Of a stretch of DNA of 64,000 nucleotides, positions 41,137-52,230 are shown piece after piece. Numbering within the stretch: position 1 is the first letter of the stretch; each line of letters starts with the position of its first letter. Below the pieces are notes generated by a model. The model did no database searches. It saw only the letters and a list, made by a program, of their open reading frames with translations, and was not told the DNA's origin. The position numbers were made by a program, and so were the translations under genes. The DNA comes from Frateuria edaphi (GTDB lineage Bacteria > Pseudomonadota > Gammaproteobacteria > Xanthomonadales > Rhodanobacteraceae), in NCBI RefSeq assembly GCF_021117405.1, contig NZ_CP088251.1:3705404-3769403 (forward strand), given 5' to 3'.

Positions 41137-44078
41137 GCGCTCTTCCGGGAGGCCCCGCATCCGGCGCGCTCGACGCCCTGCGCACGCGCCTGGCCGACAG
41201 TCGCGGCCCGCACTACTGGCGCGCACTGGAGGAACTCCTCGAGCAACCCGCGTGGCGCAATCGCCTGCGCGAAGCCTTCCCGCAGCTCTCCCAGCTCGAA
41301 CCCATGCTCGACCGCCGCGGCTTCCTCAAGCTGCTCGGCGCCTCGCTGGCACTGGCGGGCCTGGGCGCCTGCAGCCGTCCGCCGCAGGAAGAGATCGTGC
41401 CGTGGGTGCGCCGGCCCGACGGGATGCCGCCGGCGTTGCCGCGCTTCTACGCCAGCACGCTGGCCTGCGCCGGCGACGTGGCCGGCGTGCTGGTGGAAAC
41501 CCACCAGGGGCGACCGACCAAGATCGAAGGCAATCCCGCACATCCGGCCAGCCTTGGCGCCACCACGCCGGCGATGCAGGCGGCCGTGCTGGAGCTGTGG
41601 GACCCGGACCGCTCGCAAAGCCCGGTCCACGACGGCGTGGCCGCCAGCTGGGACGCGTTCGGCGAGGAGGCCATCACGCTCGCGGCGCGCTTCGCCCGCG
41701 ACGGTCGCGGCCTGCACGTGCTGAGCGGCCGGATCGATTCCCCCACACTGGCGGCGCAGCGCGAGACCTGGCTCAAACGCTTCCCCGGCGCGCGCTGGCA
41801 TCAGTACGAAGCGGTCGACGAAGACAACGCGCTGGCTGGCGCGCGTCTGGCCTTCGGCGATCCATTGCGCCCGCGCTACCACTTCGACCGCGCGCAGGTG
41901 ATTCTCGCGCTGGAGGCCGATTTCCTGGCCACCATGCCCGGCTCCCTGCGCCACGCACGCGACTTCACCACCGCCCGCGACCCGCAGTCGGTGGACTTCA
42001 GCCGCCTATACGTGATGGAAGCCTCGCCTTCGCTCACCGGCGCCAAGGCCGACCACCGCTGGGCGCTGGGTTCGGCGCACATCGGCATGGCCGCGCTGGA
42101 ACTGGGCGAGCTGCTCGGCATGCCGGACGTGCACGCCACGCAGTCCAGCGGCCTGTCCGCCCGCCGCCTGCGCGCGCTGGCGCAGGACCTGGACGCGCAG
42201 CACGGCAGCTCGCTGGTGCTCGCCGGACGCACGCAGCCGCCGTGGGTGCACGCGCTCGCGCACCTGCTCAACGAGGCGCTCGGCAACGTCGGCCACACGG
42301 TCGAGTACTACGCGCCGCCCGAGCCGTGGGAGTCGTCGGCGCAGGGCCTGCGCGACCTCACCGCGGCGATGGCCGCCGGCCGCGTCGACACGCTGCTGAT
42401 CCTCGAGGGCAACCCGGCCTACGCCACGCCCGCCGATGCCGGGTTCACCCGGCACCTGGCCAAGGTGCCGCACCGCATCCACTTGGGCCTCTACCGCGAC
42501 GAAACCGCCCGTGCCTGCCACTGGCACCTGCCGCGCACGCATGCGCTGGAAAGCTGGTCGGACCTGCGCGCCGCCGACGGCACCGCCAGCGTGGTGCAGC
42601 CAGTGATCGCGCCGTTGTACGACAGCCGCAGCGCGCACGAATTGCTGGCGATGTTCATGGGCGACCTGCAAAGCCCGCGCACGCGCGTGCAGTCCACCTG
42701 GCAGGCCGACGCCGCGGCGTGGACGGCCATCCTGCAAGGCGGCGTCATTCCGCACAGCGCGCCGCCCGCGCAACAGCCGCGCGTGGACCGCGGCTTCCTC
42801 GCGCAGGTGGCGTCGCCGCCCGACGAGCCCGGCCTGGAACTGCTGTTCGCTCCCGATCCGACCGTGTGGGACGGCCGCTACGCCAACAATGGCTGGCTGC
42901 AGGAGCTGCCCAAGCCCCTCACCACGCTGACCTGGAGCAACGTCGCGCTGGTCAGCACCGAGCTCGCGCTCGCGCATGACCTGGCGAACGGCGACGCGCT
43001 GGAACTGCGCATCGACGGCCGCCACACCCAGGCGCCGGTGTGGGTGATGCCGGGACAGGCCGCACGCAGCGTCACCGTCTGCCTCGGCTACGGCCGCCGC
43101 CACGCCGGGCGCGTAGGCGGGGAGTTGGGCTTCGACGCCTATGCGTTGCGCAGCGCGGATGCGCCGTGGCGCTGCGACGGCCTGCGCGTCAACCGCACCG
43201 GCGCGAACTACGCGCTCGCCACCACCCAGCGCCACCACGCCATGGAAGGCCGCGCGCCCGTGCGCGTTGCCACGCTCGACGCCTACCGCGACGACCCTGC
43301 TTTTGCGCAGGAACGCACGCCGCCGCCCCCCAGCCTCTACCCCGATCGACCGCCCGGCGAATACGCCTGGGGCATGAGCGTCGACCTCAACGCCTGCATC
43401 GGCTGCGGCGCCTGCACCGTCGCCTGCCAGGCGGAGAACAACATTCCCGTGGTCGGCGCGGAGGAAGTCGGGCGCGGCCGCGAGATGCACTGGATCCGCA
43501 TCGACCGCTACTACGAAGGCGACGCGCGCGCGCCACGCATTCACCACCAGCCGGTGCCGTGCATGCACTGCGAGCACGCGCCGTGCGAGGTGGTCTGCCC
43601 GGTCGGCGCGACCGTGCACGATGCGGAAGGCCTCAACGTGCAGGTCTACAACCGCTGCGTGGGCACGCGCTTCTGCTCCAACAACTGCCCCTACAAGGTG
43701 CGTCGCTTCAACTTCCTGCAGTACAGCGACCTCACCACCGAAACGCTGAAGGCGCAGCGCAACCCGGACGTCACCGTGCGCAACCGCGGCGTCATGGAGA
43801 AATGCACCTACTGCATCCAGCGCATCGAGACCGCGCACATCGCCGCCGACAAGGACGGCCGGCGCATCGCCGACGGTGAGGTGCTGACCGCCTGCCAGGC
43901 GGTATGTCCCACCCAGGCGATCGTCTTCGGCGACCAGCAGGACAGCGCCAGCGCGGTCAGCCGGCAGAAGGCCTCGCCGCGCCGCTACACGCTGCTGGAG
44001 GAGCTCAACACCCGCCCGCGCACGACCTACCTCGCCGCGATCCGCAACCCGCACCCGGCGTTGGAGGATGACGCATGA
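41133..44078 (+). CDS. actB: Alternative Complex III subunit B, Mo-oxidoreductase-like plus Fe-S protein
   Basis: A 981-residue periplasmic subunit joining two domains. Residues about 60-720 are molybdopterin-oxidoreductase-like, with a twin-arginine signal DRRGFLKLLGASLALAGLG (61-79) and a Cys at 80 that may be lipidated. Residues about 740-980 are a ferredoxin-like domain with four cluster motifs: CIGCGACTVAC (near 754), CMHCEHAPCEVVCP (near 810), CVGTRFCSNNCP (near 842) and CTYC...CQAVCP (near 891-925). In known ACIII the Mo-like part holds no cofactor. The subunit relays electrons between ActC and the hemes. It overlaps actA by 4 bases. Confidence 0.93.
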   Translation: MSALPGGPASGALDALRTRLADSRGPHYWRALEELLEQPAWRNRLREAFPQLSQLEPMLDRRGFLKLLGASLALAGLGACSRPPQEEIVPWVRRPDGMPPALPRFYASTLACAGDVAGVLVETHQGRPTKIEGNPAHPASLGATTPAMQAAVLELWDPDRSQSPVHDGVAASWDAFGEEAITLAARFARDGRGLHVLSGRIDSPTLAAQRETWLKRFPGARWHQYEAVDEDNALAGARLAFGDPLRPRYHFDRAQVILALEADFLATMPGSLRHARDFTTARDPQSVDFSRLYVMEASPSLTGAKADHRWALGSAHIGMAALELGELLGMPDVHATQSSGLSARRLRALAQDLDAQHGSSLVLAGRTQPPWVHALAHLLNEALGNVGHTVEYYAPPEPWESSAQGLRDLTAAMAAGRVDTLLILEGNPAYATPADAGFTRHLAKVPHRIHLGLYRDETARACHWHLPRTHALESWSDLRAADGTASVVQPVIAPLYDSRSAHELLAMFMGDLQSPRTRVQSTWQADAAAWTAILQGGVIPHSAPPAQQPRVDRGFLAQVASPPDEPGLELLFAPDPTVWDGRYANNGWLQELPKPLTTLTWSNVALVSTELALAHDLANGDALELRIDGRHTQAPVWVMPGQAARSVTVCLGYGRRHAGRVGGELGFDAYALRSADAPWRCDGLRVNRTGANYALATTQRHHAMEGRAPVRVATLDAYRDDPAFAQERTPPPPSLYPDRPPGEYAWGMSVDLNACIGCGACTVACQAENNIPVVGAEEVGRGREMHWIRIDRYYEGDARAPRIHHQPVPCMHCEHAPCEVVCPVGATVHDAEGLNVQVYNRCVGTRFCSNNCPYKVRRFNFLQYSDLTTETLKAQRNPDVTVRNRGVMEKCTYCIQRIETAHIAADKDGRRIADGEVLTACQAVCPTQAIVFGDQQDSASAVSRQKASPRRYTLLEELNTRPRTTYLAAIRNPHPALEDDA

Positions 44079-44094
44079 GCTTGCTTGGCGTGCC

Positions 44095-44160
44095 TCACGC
44101 TCGCCTCGGCTCCTCTCCCTTTCCCCGGGTGGGAGAGGGAGCGGTATCGGTGGCGCGGGG
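44095..44160. repeat. Palindromic repeat between actB and actC
   Basis: CTCCTCTCCC-TTTCCCCGGG-TGGGAGAGGGAG has near-perfect arms. It fills the only sizeable gap (91 bases) inside the act-cox run. Because the frame stays open through it, actC could appear to start at 44068, but the extra residues are repeat-derived. Confidence 0.72.
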
Positions 44161-44169
44161 GGCATCGGC

Positions 44170-45513
44170 ATGACCACGCCGCTGCTCGCTCCGTGCGAAA
44201 CCCACGCGTCGATCACCGACAAGGTCAGCGCCATCGTGCTCGAGCGCCCCACCGGCCGACTGTGGATGCTCGCCTTCGCGCTCTCCTTCGTGCTCACCGC
44301 CTGGCTGGGCGTCGGCATCGTGTGGCTGCTGGTGAAGGGCGTGGGCATCTGGGGCCTGGATATCCCGGTAGCGTGGTCCTTCGCCATCGCCGACTACGTG
44401 TGGTGGATCGCCATCGGCATGGCCGGCACCTTCATCTCCGGCGGCCTGTACCTGGCGCGCCAGGGCTGGCGCAACGCGCTCAACCGCTACGCCGAGGCGA
44501 TGACCGTGTGCGCCGTGTCGGTGTCGGGCATCTTCCCGATCCTGCACCTGGGCCGGCCGTGGTTCTTCTACTGGCTCGCGCCTTACCCCGATCGCATGGG
44601 CGTGTGGCCGCAGTGGAAGAGCTCCCTGTTCTGGGATTTCTCGGCGATCGTCGCCTACCTGATCGTCTCGGTGCTCTACTTCTACGTCGGCCTGATCCCC
44701 GACCTGGCCACCTTGCGCGACCGCGCCACCACGCGCGGCAAGCAGGTGTTCTACGGGCTTCTCGCAGCCGGCTGGCGCGGCGAGGCGCGGCACTGGCAGC
44801 GGTTCGAGACGCTCAACCTGCTGCTCGCCGCGATGGCGGTGCCGCTGGTGTTCTCGGTGCACTCGATGGTGGCGCTGGATTTCTCCGAGGGGCTGCTGCC
44901 GGGCTGGCACTCGACGATCTTCCCGCCGTTTTTCGTCGCCGGTGCCCTGTTCTCCGGTTTTGCCATGGTGCTGGTGCTGGGCATTCCGCTGCGGCGCTTC
45001 TTTGCCCTGGGCGATTTCATCACCGAGCGGCACATCGCCAACCTGGCCAGGCTGATGCTGGCGGCGGGCCTGTTCGTCGACTACAGCTACGCCTCGGAGC
45101 TGTTCAACGCGTTCTACAGCGGCGACCGCTACGAGATCGCGCACGCCATGGCCGAGCTCACCGGCGCCTACGCCTGGGTGTACTGGACGATCATCGGCTG
45201 CAACGTGGTGGCGATCCAGGCGATCTGGTTCGAGCGCGTGCGGCGCAGCCACGCGGCGCTGTTCGTGATCGCGCTGCTGGTGCTCATCGGCATGTGGTTC
45301 GAGCGCTTTCTGCTCATCGTCAGCAGCCTGTACCACGACTTCCTGCCCTCGAGCTGGGGCATGTTCTATCCGACCGTGTGGGACATCGCCTTCCTGGCGG
45401 GGTCGATCGGATTGTTCTTCCTGTTGTTCCTGCTGTTCGTGCGGTTGCTCCCGCTGTTGCCGATGTTCGAACTGCGCAAGCTGCGCGCGCGACTCGAACG
45501 GGAGGGCGCATGA
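44170..45513 (+). CDS. actC: Alternative Complex III subunit C (NrfD/PsrC-like quinol site)
   Basis: A 447-residue multi-span membrane protein. The N terminus MTTPLLAPCETHASITDKVS and IVLERPTGRLWMLAF is typical of ActC. About ten membrane helices follow (FALSFVLTAWLGVGIVWLLV, YVWWIAIGMAGTFISGGLYL, HSMVALDFSEGLLPGWH and others). NrfD-like proteins bind quinol, and ActC with ActF forms the membrane core. ATG 44170, after GGGGGG, gives the family start. The next gene overlaps in ATGA. Confidence 0.92.
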   Translation: MTTPLLAPCETHASITDKVSAIVLERPTGRLWMLAFALSFVLTAWLGVGIVWLLVKGVGIWGLDIPVAWSFAIADYVWWIAIGMAGTFISGGLYLARQGWRNALNRYAEAMTVCAVSVSGIFPILHLGRPWFFYWLAPYPDRMGVWPQWKSSLFWDFSAIVAYLIVSVLYFYVGLIPDLATLRDRATTRGKQVFYGLLAAGWRGEARHWQRFETLNLLLAAMAVPLVFSVHSMVALDFSEGLLPGWHSTIFPPFFVAGALFSGFAMVLVLGIPLRRFFALGDFITERHIANLARLMLAAGLFVDYSYASELFNAFYSGDRYEIAHAMAELTGAYAWVYWTIIGCNVVAIQAIWFERVRRSHAALFVIALLVLIGMWFERFLLIVSSLYHDFLPSSWGMFYPTVWDIAFLAGSIGLFFLLFLLFVRLLPLLPMFELRKLRARLEREGA

Positions 45514-46046
45514 GTACGCTGCACGAGCAGGGATGGCTGGCCCGCTTCGACCATGCCGAGGCACTGCTGATGGCGGTGCGCGAACTGCGCGGCCGCGGCT
45601 ACACGCAGCTGGAGGCCTACACGCCCTACCCGGTCGAAGGCCTCGCCCAGGCGCTGGGGCCGATGCGCAACCGCATCCCGCCGCTGGTGCTGCTCGGTGG
45701 CCTGGTCGGCGGTTTCGGCACGCTGCTGCTGGAGTGGTACGCCTCGGTGATCGACTACCCGATCAACGTCGGCGGCCGGCCGGACGCCAGCTGGCCGGCC
45801 TTCATGCCGGCCGCATTGGAGATGACCATCCTGTTCGCCGCGCTGTTTGGCGTCGTCGGCCTGTTCTTCGCCAACGGCCTGCCGCGGCTCAACCACCCGC
45901 TGTTCGACGTGCCGTGCTTCGAGGCGGCCAGCCGCGACGGCTTCTTCTTGTGGCTGCGTGCGGACGACCCGTGCTTCGACGCGACCCTGGCACACGACGA
46001 TCTCGCGCGGCTGGCGCCGCTGGCGATCGAGAGGGTAGGGCGATGA
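45510..46046 (+). CDS. actD: Alternative Complex III subunit D (DUF3341)
   Basis: A 178-residue DUF3341 protein. A cytoplasmic ferredoxin-like part comes first (residues 1-55: HAEALLMAVRELRGRGYTQL, then EAYTPYPVEGL). Two membrane helices follow (IPPLVLLGGLVGGFGTLLLE; MTILFAALFGVVGLFFA) and then a cytoplasmic tail with FEAASRDGFFLWLRADDPCF. ActD is a structural subunit of ACIII. It is coupled by 4-base overlaps at both ends. Confidence 0.92.
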   Translation: MSTLHEQGWLARFDHAEALLMAVRELRGRGYTQLEAYTPYPVEGLAQALGPMRNRIPPLVLLGGLVGGFGTLLLEWYASVIDYPINVGGRPDASWPAFMPAALEMTILFAALFGVVGLFFANGLPRLNHPLFDVPCFEAASRDGFFLWLRADDPCFDATLAHDDLARLAPLAIERVGR

Positions 46047-46777
46047 AGCGCTACCGGCTTTTTCCCCGCAGGAGCGCTCCTGGACGCGACCGCGATGTCG
46101 CGGTGGCGCCCAGGGCTGCTTCTGCAACGAAAGCCGCGCTTCTGCTTGTCCTATCGCTCCTGGGCGGCTGCGAGCAGTCCATGCACGACATGTACGCGCA
46201 GCCCAAGTACAAACCGCTCGAACCCAGTCCCCTCTTCGCCGACGGCAACAGCGCCCGCACGCCGCCGCCGGGCAGCGTGCCGATGGCGCAGGGGGCGGGG
46301 GCCGATACCGCGAGCGGCCGCCGCGGGCAGATGACGTTGGCGCCCGATCCCGGCCCGGCGCTGCCATTGGATGCGCAGGGCCGCAGCCTCGCGCAAGGGG
46401 ACGTCGACGAGCGCCGCTACGCCAACCCGCTGCCGGTAACCATGACGCTGCTCGAACGCGGGCAGCAGCGCTTCGACATCTACTGCGCCCCCTGCCACGG
46501 TCGCTCGGGCAACGGCGACGGCATGATCGCCCGGCGCGGCTTCCCCGCGCCGCCGAGTTACCACACCGACCGCCTGCGCAACGCGCCGGACAGCCATTTC
46601 TACCAGGTCATCAGCGACGGCTACGGCGTGATGTATCCGTATGCCGATCGCATCAGTCCGCACGACCGCTGGGCGATCGTGGCCTACATCCGTGCGCTGC
46701 AGCTCTCCCAGCACGCCCCGCGCGACCGGCTCACGCCACAGGACCTGGCGCGCCTGCCGGCGGAGGCGCGCCGATGA
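46043..46777 (+). CDS. actE: Alternative Complex III subunit E, monoheme cytochrome c lipoprotein
   Basis: A 244-residue cytochrome c. The lipobox LLGGC is near residue 43, and the heme site CAPCHG near 149, followed by NGDGMIARRGFPAPPSYH and a PYADRISPHDRWAIVAYIRA end. ActE is the outward electron exit of ACIII and passes electrons to the oxidase. The start overlaps actD in ATGA. Residues 8-30 (FPRRSAPGRDRDVAVAPRA region) come from a REP-like DNA element (GCAGGAGCGCTCCTGGACGCG). A GTG in VAPRA would give a shorter, cleaner signal peptide, so the true start is somewhat uncertain. Confidence 0.9.
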   Translation: MKRYRLFPRRSAPGRDRDVAVAPRAASATKAALLLVLSLLGGCEQSMHDMYAQPKYKPLEPSPLFADGNSARTPPPGSVPMAQGAGADTASGRRGQMTLAPDPGPALPLDAQGRSLAQGDVDERRYANPLPVTMTLLERGQQRFDIYCAPCHGRSGNGDGMIARRGFPAPPSYHTDRLRNAPDSHFYQVISDGYGVMYPYADRISPHDRWAIVAYIRALQLSQHAPRDRLTPQDLARLPAEARR

Positions 46778-47853
46778 GCCGCCGATGGCCCAGGGTGTCG
46801 CGCGGCGAAGGCATCGCGGCGGTGGCCGGCGTCCTCGCGCTGGTCGGTTGCCTGCTGCTGGGGCTGCACGCGCCTCGCGCGGTGTTGCTGTCCTATCTCT
46901 TTGCCTGGCTGTTCTGGCTGGCGCCGGCGCTGGGCAGCGTGGGCCTGCTGCTGATCCATGCACTGACCGGCGGCGACTGGGGCTTCGCGCTGCGTCCTGC
47001 CTTGCTGGCGGCCAGCCGCCGCCTGCCGCTGATGGCCGTGCTGCTGCTGCCGGTGCTGATCGGCGTGGCGGTGCTCTTTCCCTGGGCCGACGCGCAGGCG
47101 GCCGATCCAAACCTCGACCACCAGCGTTGGTGGCTCGATGTGCCGTTCTTCCTCGTGCGCGCGGTGGTCGTGTTCGCCTTGTGGCTGTGGCTGGCGCACG
47201 GTATCCGACGGCGGCTGGCCACGCCCGCGGCTGGCCGCTTCGCCGCCGGGGGCCTGGTCCTCTACGCGCTGACCGTGTCGGTGGCGGCGATCGACTGGGT
47301 GGCATCGCTGGTGCCGCGCTGGCACTCGACCACGCTCGGCATCCTGGTCGGCACGGCGCAACTGTTGGCCGCGGCCGGGCTGGCCGTGTGGATCAGCGTG
47401 ACGCGCCGCGACGCCGCCGCACCATCCTGGACGGCCAGACGGCTGAACGACCTCGGCAGCGTGCTGATGGTGCTGGTGCTGGCCTGGGGCTACCTGGCCT
47501 TCATGGACTACCTCACGGCATGGATCGCCGACCTCCCGTCCGAAACGGTGTGGTACCTGCCCAGGGTGAAGACCGCCTGGCGCTGGCTCGGGGCGTTCCT
47601 GGTGCTGTTCCACCTGGCGCTGCCGTTCGCCGTGCTGCTCTCGCGCAACGCCAAGCAGCGCGTGGCCTGGCTGGCCGGCGTGGCGCTGTGGCTGTTCCTC
47701 GCCCAGGTCGGCTATGTCGCCTGGCTGGTGCTGCCCGGCCTGCGCGACCACGCGCTGGCCTGGAGCGACCCGCTGGCGTGGATCGGCATCGGCGGGCTCT
47801 GGTGGCTGGGCTACGGCGCGCAGCGGCGCGTGGCGCTGGAGGTCAGGCCATGA
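46774..47853 (+). CDS. actF: Alternative Complex III subunit F
   Basis: A 359-residue integral membrane protein with about ten helices (GIAAVAGVLALVGCLLLGLH, YLFAWLFWLAPALGSVGLLL, LGSVLMVLVLAWGYLAFMDY, LAWIGIGGLWWLGYGAQRR). The middle WVASLVPRWHSTTLGILV and WYLPRVKTAWRWLG match the ActF/QrcD-like pattern. It packs with ActC in the membrane core and may help move protons. It overlaps actE and the next gene by 4 bases each. Confidence 0.88.
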   Translation: MSRRWPRVSRGEGIAAVAGVLALVGCLLLGLHAPRAVLLSYLFAWLFWLAPALGSVGLLLIHALTGGDWGFALRPALLAASRRLPLMAVLLLPVLIGVAVLFPWADAQAADPNLDHQRWWLDVPFFLVRAVVVFALWLWLAHGIRRRLATPAAGRFAAGGLVLYALTVSVAAIDWVASLVPRWHSTTLGILVGTAQLLAAAGLAVWISVTRRDAAAPSWTARRLNDLGSVLMVLVLAWGYLAFMDYLTAWIADLPSETVWYLPRVKTAWRWLGAFLVLFHLALPFAVLLSRNAKQRVAWLAGVALWLFLAQVGYVAWLVLPGLRDHALAWSDPLAWIGIGGLWWLGYGAQRRVALEVRP

Positions 47854-48212
47854 GCCGTGAACCCGATTCGCACGAGTCCTACCTGGTGGCGGCCGGCGTG
47901 CTGCACTGGGCGGCGGCGATCCTGGCGCTCAGCCTGCTCGCGATCGTGCTGCTGGTCTACGCGTGGGCGCGGCCGGTGCTGACCGCGGGCGAGCCGCCGG
48001 CCCAGCCGATTCCCCCACAGCCACGGTTGCAACCCGATCCGGCCGCCGACATCGCCGCCGAGCGCGCGCTGCAGCGTTCGCGTCTGGACGGCTATATGTG
48101 GGCGGACAAGGCGCACACGGTGGCGCGGATTCCCATCAGGCGAGCCATGGCGATGGTCGCGGCGGGGCAGGATGGGCCGGTGCCGGCTTCCTCCACGGAG
48201 CGTCCGCGATGA
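47850..48212 (+). CDS. Small membrane protein of the ACIII-oxidase operon
   Basis: A 120-residue protein with one membrane helix (residues about 18-41, LHWAAAILALSLLAIVLLVY) and a hydrophilic, proline-rich region (PPAQPIPPQPRLQPDP). A helical tail, WADKAHTVARIPIRRAMAMV, follows. The last part resembles the short motif near the C terminus of small proteins found next to Sco in caa3 operons; I do not know a defined function. Genes overlap in ATGA on both sides, so it is co-translated with actF and sco, and an assembly or accessory role is likely. Confidence 0.7.
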   Translation: MSREPDSHESYLVAAGVLHWAAAILALSLLAIVLLVYAWARPVLTAGEPPAQPIPPQPRLQPDPAADIAAERALQRSRLDGYMWADKAHTVARIPIRRAMAMVAAGQDGPVPASSTERPR

Positions 48213-49072
48213 CGTCGATCCCTTGCAGGAGTGCCGCTTGTGCGCGACCGCGCGGCCCGATCGTGCCTGGCGGCCGCGCACGAGGTGCACTCTTGCGGTT
48301 GGCCATGCTCTTCCTTCTGTGGATGCCCGTGGCGTGGGCCACGCAGGCGCCGCCACCACCCCCCGATCTCGCCCAGCGCGCCGGCTTCGACCAGCGCCTG
48401 GGCGCCCATGTCCCCCTTGACGCGCGCTTCCAGGACGCTGACGGCAGGTCCGTCGACCTGCGCACGCTCGCCCGGGGCAAGCCGCTGCTGCTCGCGCTGG
48501 GCTACTACCGCTGCCCCAACCTTTGCGACGTGGTGCTGAACGGCATGGCGCACACACTGTCCAGGCTCGACCTGCAGCCCGGCCGCGATTTCGAGGTGGC
48601 CTTCGTCAGCATCGATCCGGCCGAAACGCCGGCGGACGCACGCCAGGCGCAGGCGATGCTCGCGCGGATGCACGCGGATGCCCACGTGCGGCACTGGCAC
48701 TTCCTTACTGGCGACCCGGACAGCATCGCCGCGCTCTCGCATTCCATCGGCTTCCGCTACTTCTACGACGACCACCTGCACCAGTACGCCCACGCCGCCG
48801 GCCTGGTGGCGATCACGCCGGATGGCACGGTCGCGCAGTACTTCTTCGGCGTGTCCTGGCCGCCGGCTTCGTTGCGGCTGGCGCTGGTCAGCGCCTCGCG
48901 CGGGCAGCTGGGCACGCTGATCGACCAGCTGGTGCTGTTGTGCTGCGGTTACGACCCGGCCACCGGCCGCTACAGCCTGGCGATCGGCCGCACCATGCAG
49001 GTGCTGGGCGTGGCCTTCGCGCTGGCACTGGCCGGCTGGCTGGCCTGGCTGAAGGCGAGGGGGCGCGCATGA
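48209..49072 (+). CDS. Sco/SenC-type copper chaperone
   Basis: A 287-residue thioredoxin-fold protein that delivers copper to the CuA site of cytochrome oxidase. The metal motif YYRCPNLCDVV (CxxxC, near residue 102) and the third ligand His in QYAHAAG (near 196) are present. The product carries an N-terminal export signal (LAMLFLLWMPVAWA) and, unusually, a C-terminal membrane helix (VLGVAFALALAGWLAWL). Residues 5-27 (CRSAACARPRGPIVPGGRAR) are encoded by REP-like DNA, so initiation further in (TTG or ATG near residues 29-33) is possible. It lies between actF and coxB with 4-base overlaps. Confidence 0.9.
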   Translation: MTSIPCRSAACARPRGPIVPGGRARGALLRLAMLFLLWMPVAWATQAPPPPPDLAQRAGFDQRLGAHVPLDARFQDADGRSVDLRTLARGKPLLLALGYYRCPNLCDVVLNGMAHTLSRLDLQPGRDFEVAFVSIDPAETPADARQAQAMLARMHADAHVRHWHFLTGDPDSIAALSHSIGFRYFYDDHLHQYAHAAGLVAITPDGTVAQYFFGVSWPPASLRLALVSASRGQLGTLIDQLVLLCCGYDPATGRYSLAIGRTMQVLGVAFALALAGWLAWLKARGRA

Positions 49073-49987
49073 TGCTGCCGCAGGCGTCCTCCTTCGCGCC
49101 GAACGTCGACCATCTGTTCGACGCGTTGCTGCTGTTGTGCGCCCTGGTGGTCGTCGGCGTATTCACGCTGATGATCGTGTTCTGCGTGAAGTACCGCCAC
49201 GGCACCGACGCGGTGCGCACGCCGGCGCATCAGCACCTTGGCGTGGAACTGACCTGGACGCTGGTGCCCTTCTTCCTGTTCATGGGCATCTTCGGCTGGA
49301 GCGTGCATTTGTGGATCCGCATGCGCACGCCACCGAAGGACGCCCAGCCGGTCTACGTGGTCGCCAAGCAGTGGATGTGGAAGGTGCAGCATCCTGGCGG
49401 CCAGCGCGAGATCGACCAGCTGCACGTGCCGGTAGGCCAGCCGATCCGCCTGGTGATGACCTCGCAGGACGTGATCCACAGCTTCTACGTGCCTGCCTTC
49501 CGCGTGAAGCAGGACGTGTTGCCGGGACGCTACACGCAGCTGTGGTTCACCGCGACCGAAGCGGGCACTTACCACCTCTTCTGTGCCGAGTTCTGCGGCA
49601 CCGACCACTCGCGCATGCGGGGGCGCGTCGTCGTGATGGCGCCCTCCGACTACGCGCGCTGGCTGCATGCGCACCAGGGCACCGGCCTGGCCGCGCAAGG
49701 CGCGGACCTGTTCCGGCAGCTCGGCTGCAGCGGCTGCCACGATCCGCAGTCGGGCGTGCACGCGCCCGACCTCTACGACCTCTACGGCCGCACCGTGCCG
49801 CTGGCCGACGGTTCACAGGTGCTGGCCGACGAGCGCTACCTGCACGACGCGATCCTGCTGCCGAAGAAGCAGGTCGCCGCCGGCTACGCGCCGATCATGC
49901 CCAGCTTCGAGGGCCGCATCGGCGAGGAGGACGTGCTGGCCCTGGTGGCGTACCTGAAGACCCGCACCCACGCGGCGGAGGACACCG

Positions 49988-50001
<14 letters not shown>
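49069..50001 (+). CDS. coxB: Cytochrome c oxidase subunit II with fused cytochrome c (caa3 type)
   Basis: A 310-residue subunit II. Two N-terminal helices ([39 protein letters not shown]) are followed by a cupredoxin domain with CuA ligands DVIHSF and [13 protein letters not shown] (near residue 172). A C-terminal cytochrome c has heme site CSGCH near 221. The fusion defines caa3 oxidases, which take electrons directly from a donor such as ActE. ATG 49069 overlaps the sco stop; a second ATG follows directly. The 3' end overlaps coxA by 14 bases. Confidence 0.94.
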
Positions 50002-51582
<1,581 letters not shown>

Positions 51583-51586
<4 letters not shown>

Positions 51587-52230
51587 ACGCCCGACTCCAT
51601 CCCGTACCCGAACAGTTCGACGACCCCGTGCAGCAGCGCGAGGCCGCGACGCTGGGCATGTGGGCATTCCTGGCCACCGAGATCCTGTTCTTCGGCGTGC
51701 TGTTCGCCGGCTACACGCTGTGCCGCGTGCGCTTCCCCGAAGCCTTCGCCGAAGCCAGCCGGCACACCGACATGCTGCTGGGCACGATCGAGACCGCCGT
51801 GCTGCTGACCAGCAGCTGCGCGGTGGCGCTGTCGGTGCGCGAGGTACAGCTGGGCGGCCGCCGGCTGGCCACGGCGTTGCTGGGCCTCACCGCGCTGCTG
51901 GGCATCGGCTTCCTGGTAATGCACGGCTTCGAGTACGCCGCCGAGTACCAGGAAGGATTGATCCCGGGCATCCGCTACACCCAGCAGGGCGTGTACGCGC
52001 ACGGCATGGCGATCTTCTATTGCCTGTACTACTTCATCACCGGCTTCCACAGCATCCACGTGGCCATCGGCGTGGTGCTGATGGGCGTGATGGCCTGGCG
52101 CACCTGGCATGGCGCCTACGATGCCGACTACCACACGCCGCTGGAACTGACCGCGCTGTACTGGCATCTGGTCGACATCGTGTGGATCTTCGTCTATCCG
52201 GTGATCTACCTGGTCGGGAGGGCCGGATGA
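51583..52230 (+). CDS. coxC: Cytochrome c oxidase subunit III
   Basis: A 215-residue membrane subunit with five helices, the short form found with A2-type oxidases. Landmarks are [29 protein letters not shown] (usually with a bound lipid), [20 protein letters not shown] and [19 protein letters not shown]. Subunit III stabilises the oxidase and supports proton uptake. Overlaps of 4 bases with coxA and coxD show tight coupling. Confidence 0.94.

Noticed and set aside
44068..44169. Start of actC at ATG 44068
   Set aside because: The added 34 residues are encoded by the palindromic repeat; family members start at the MTTPLLAP position.
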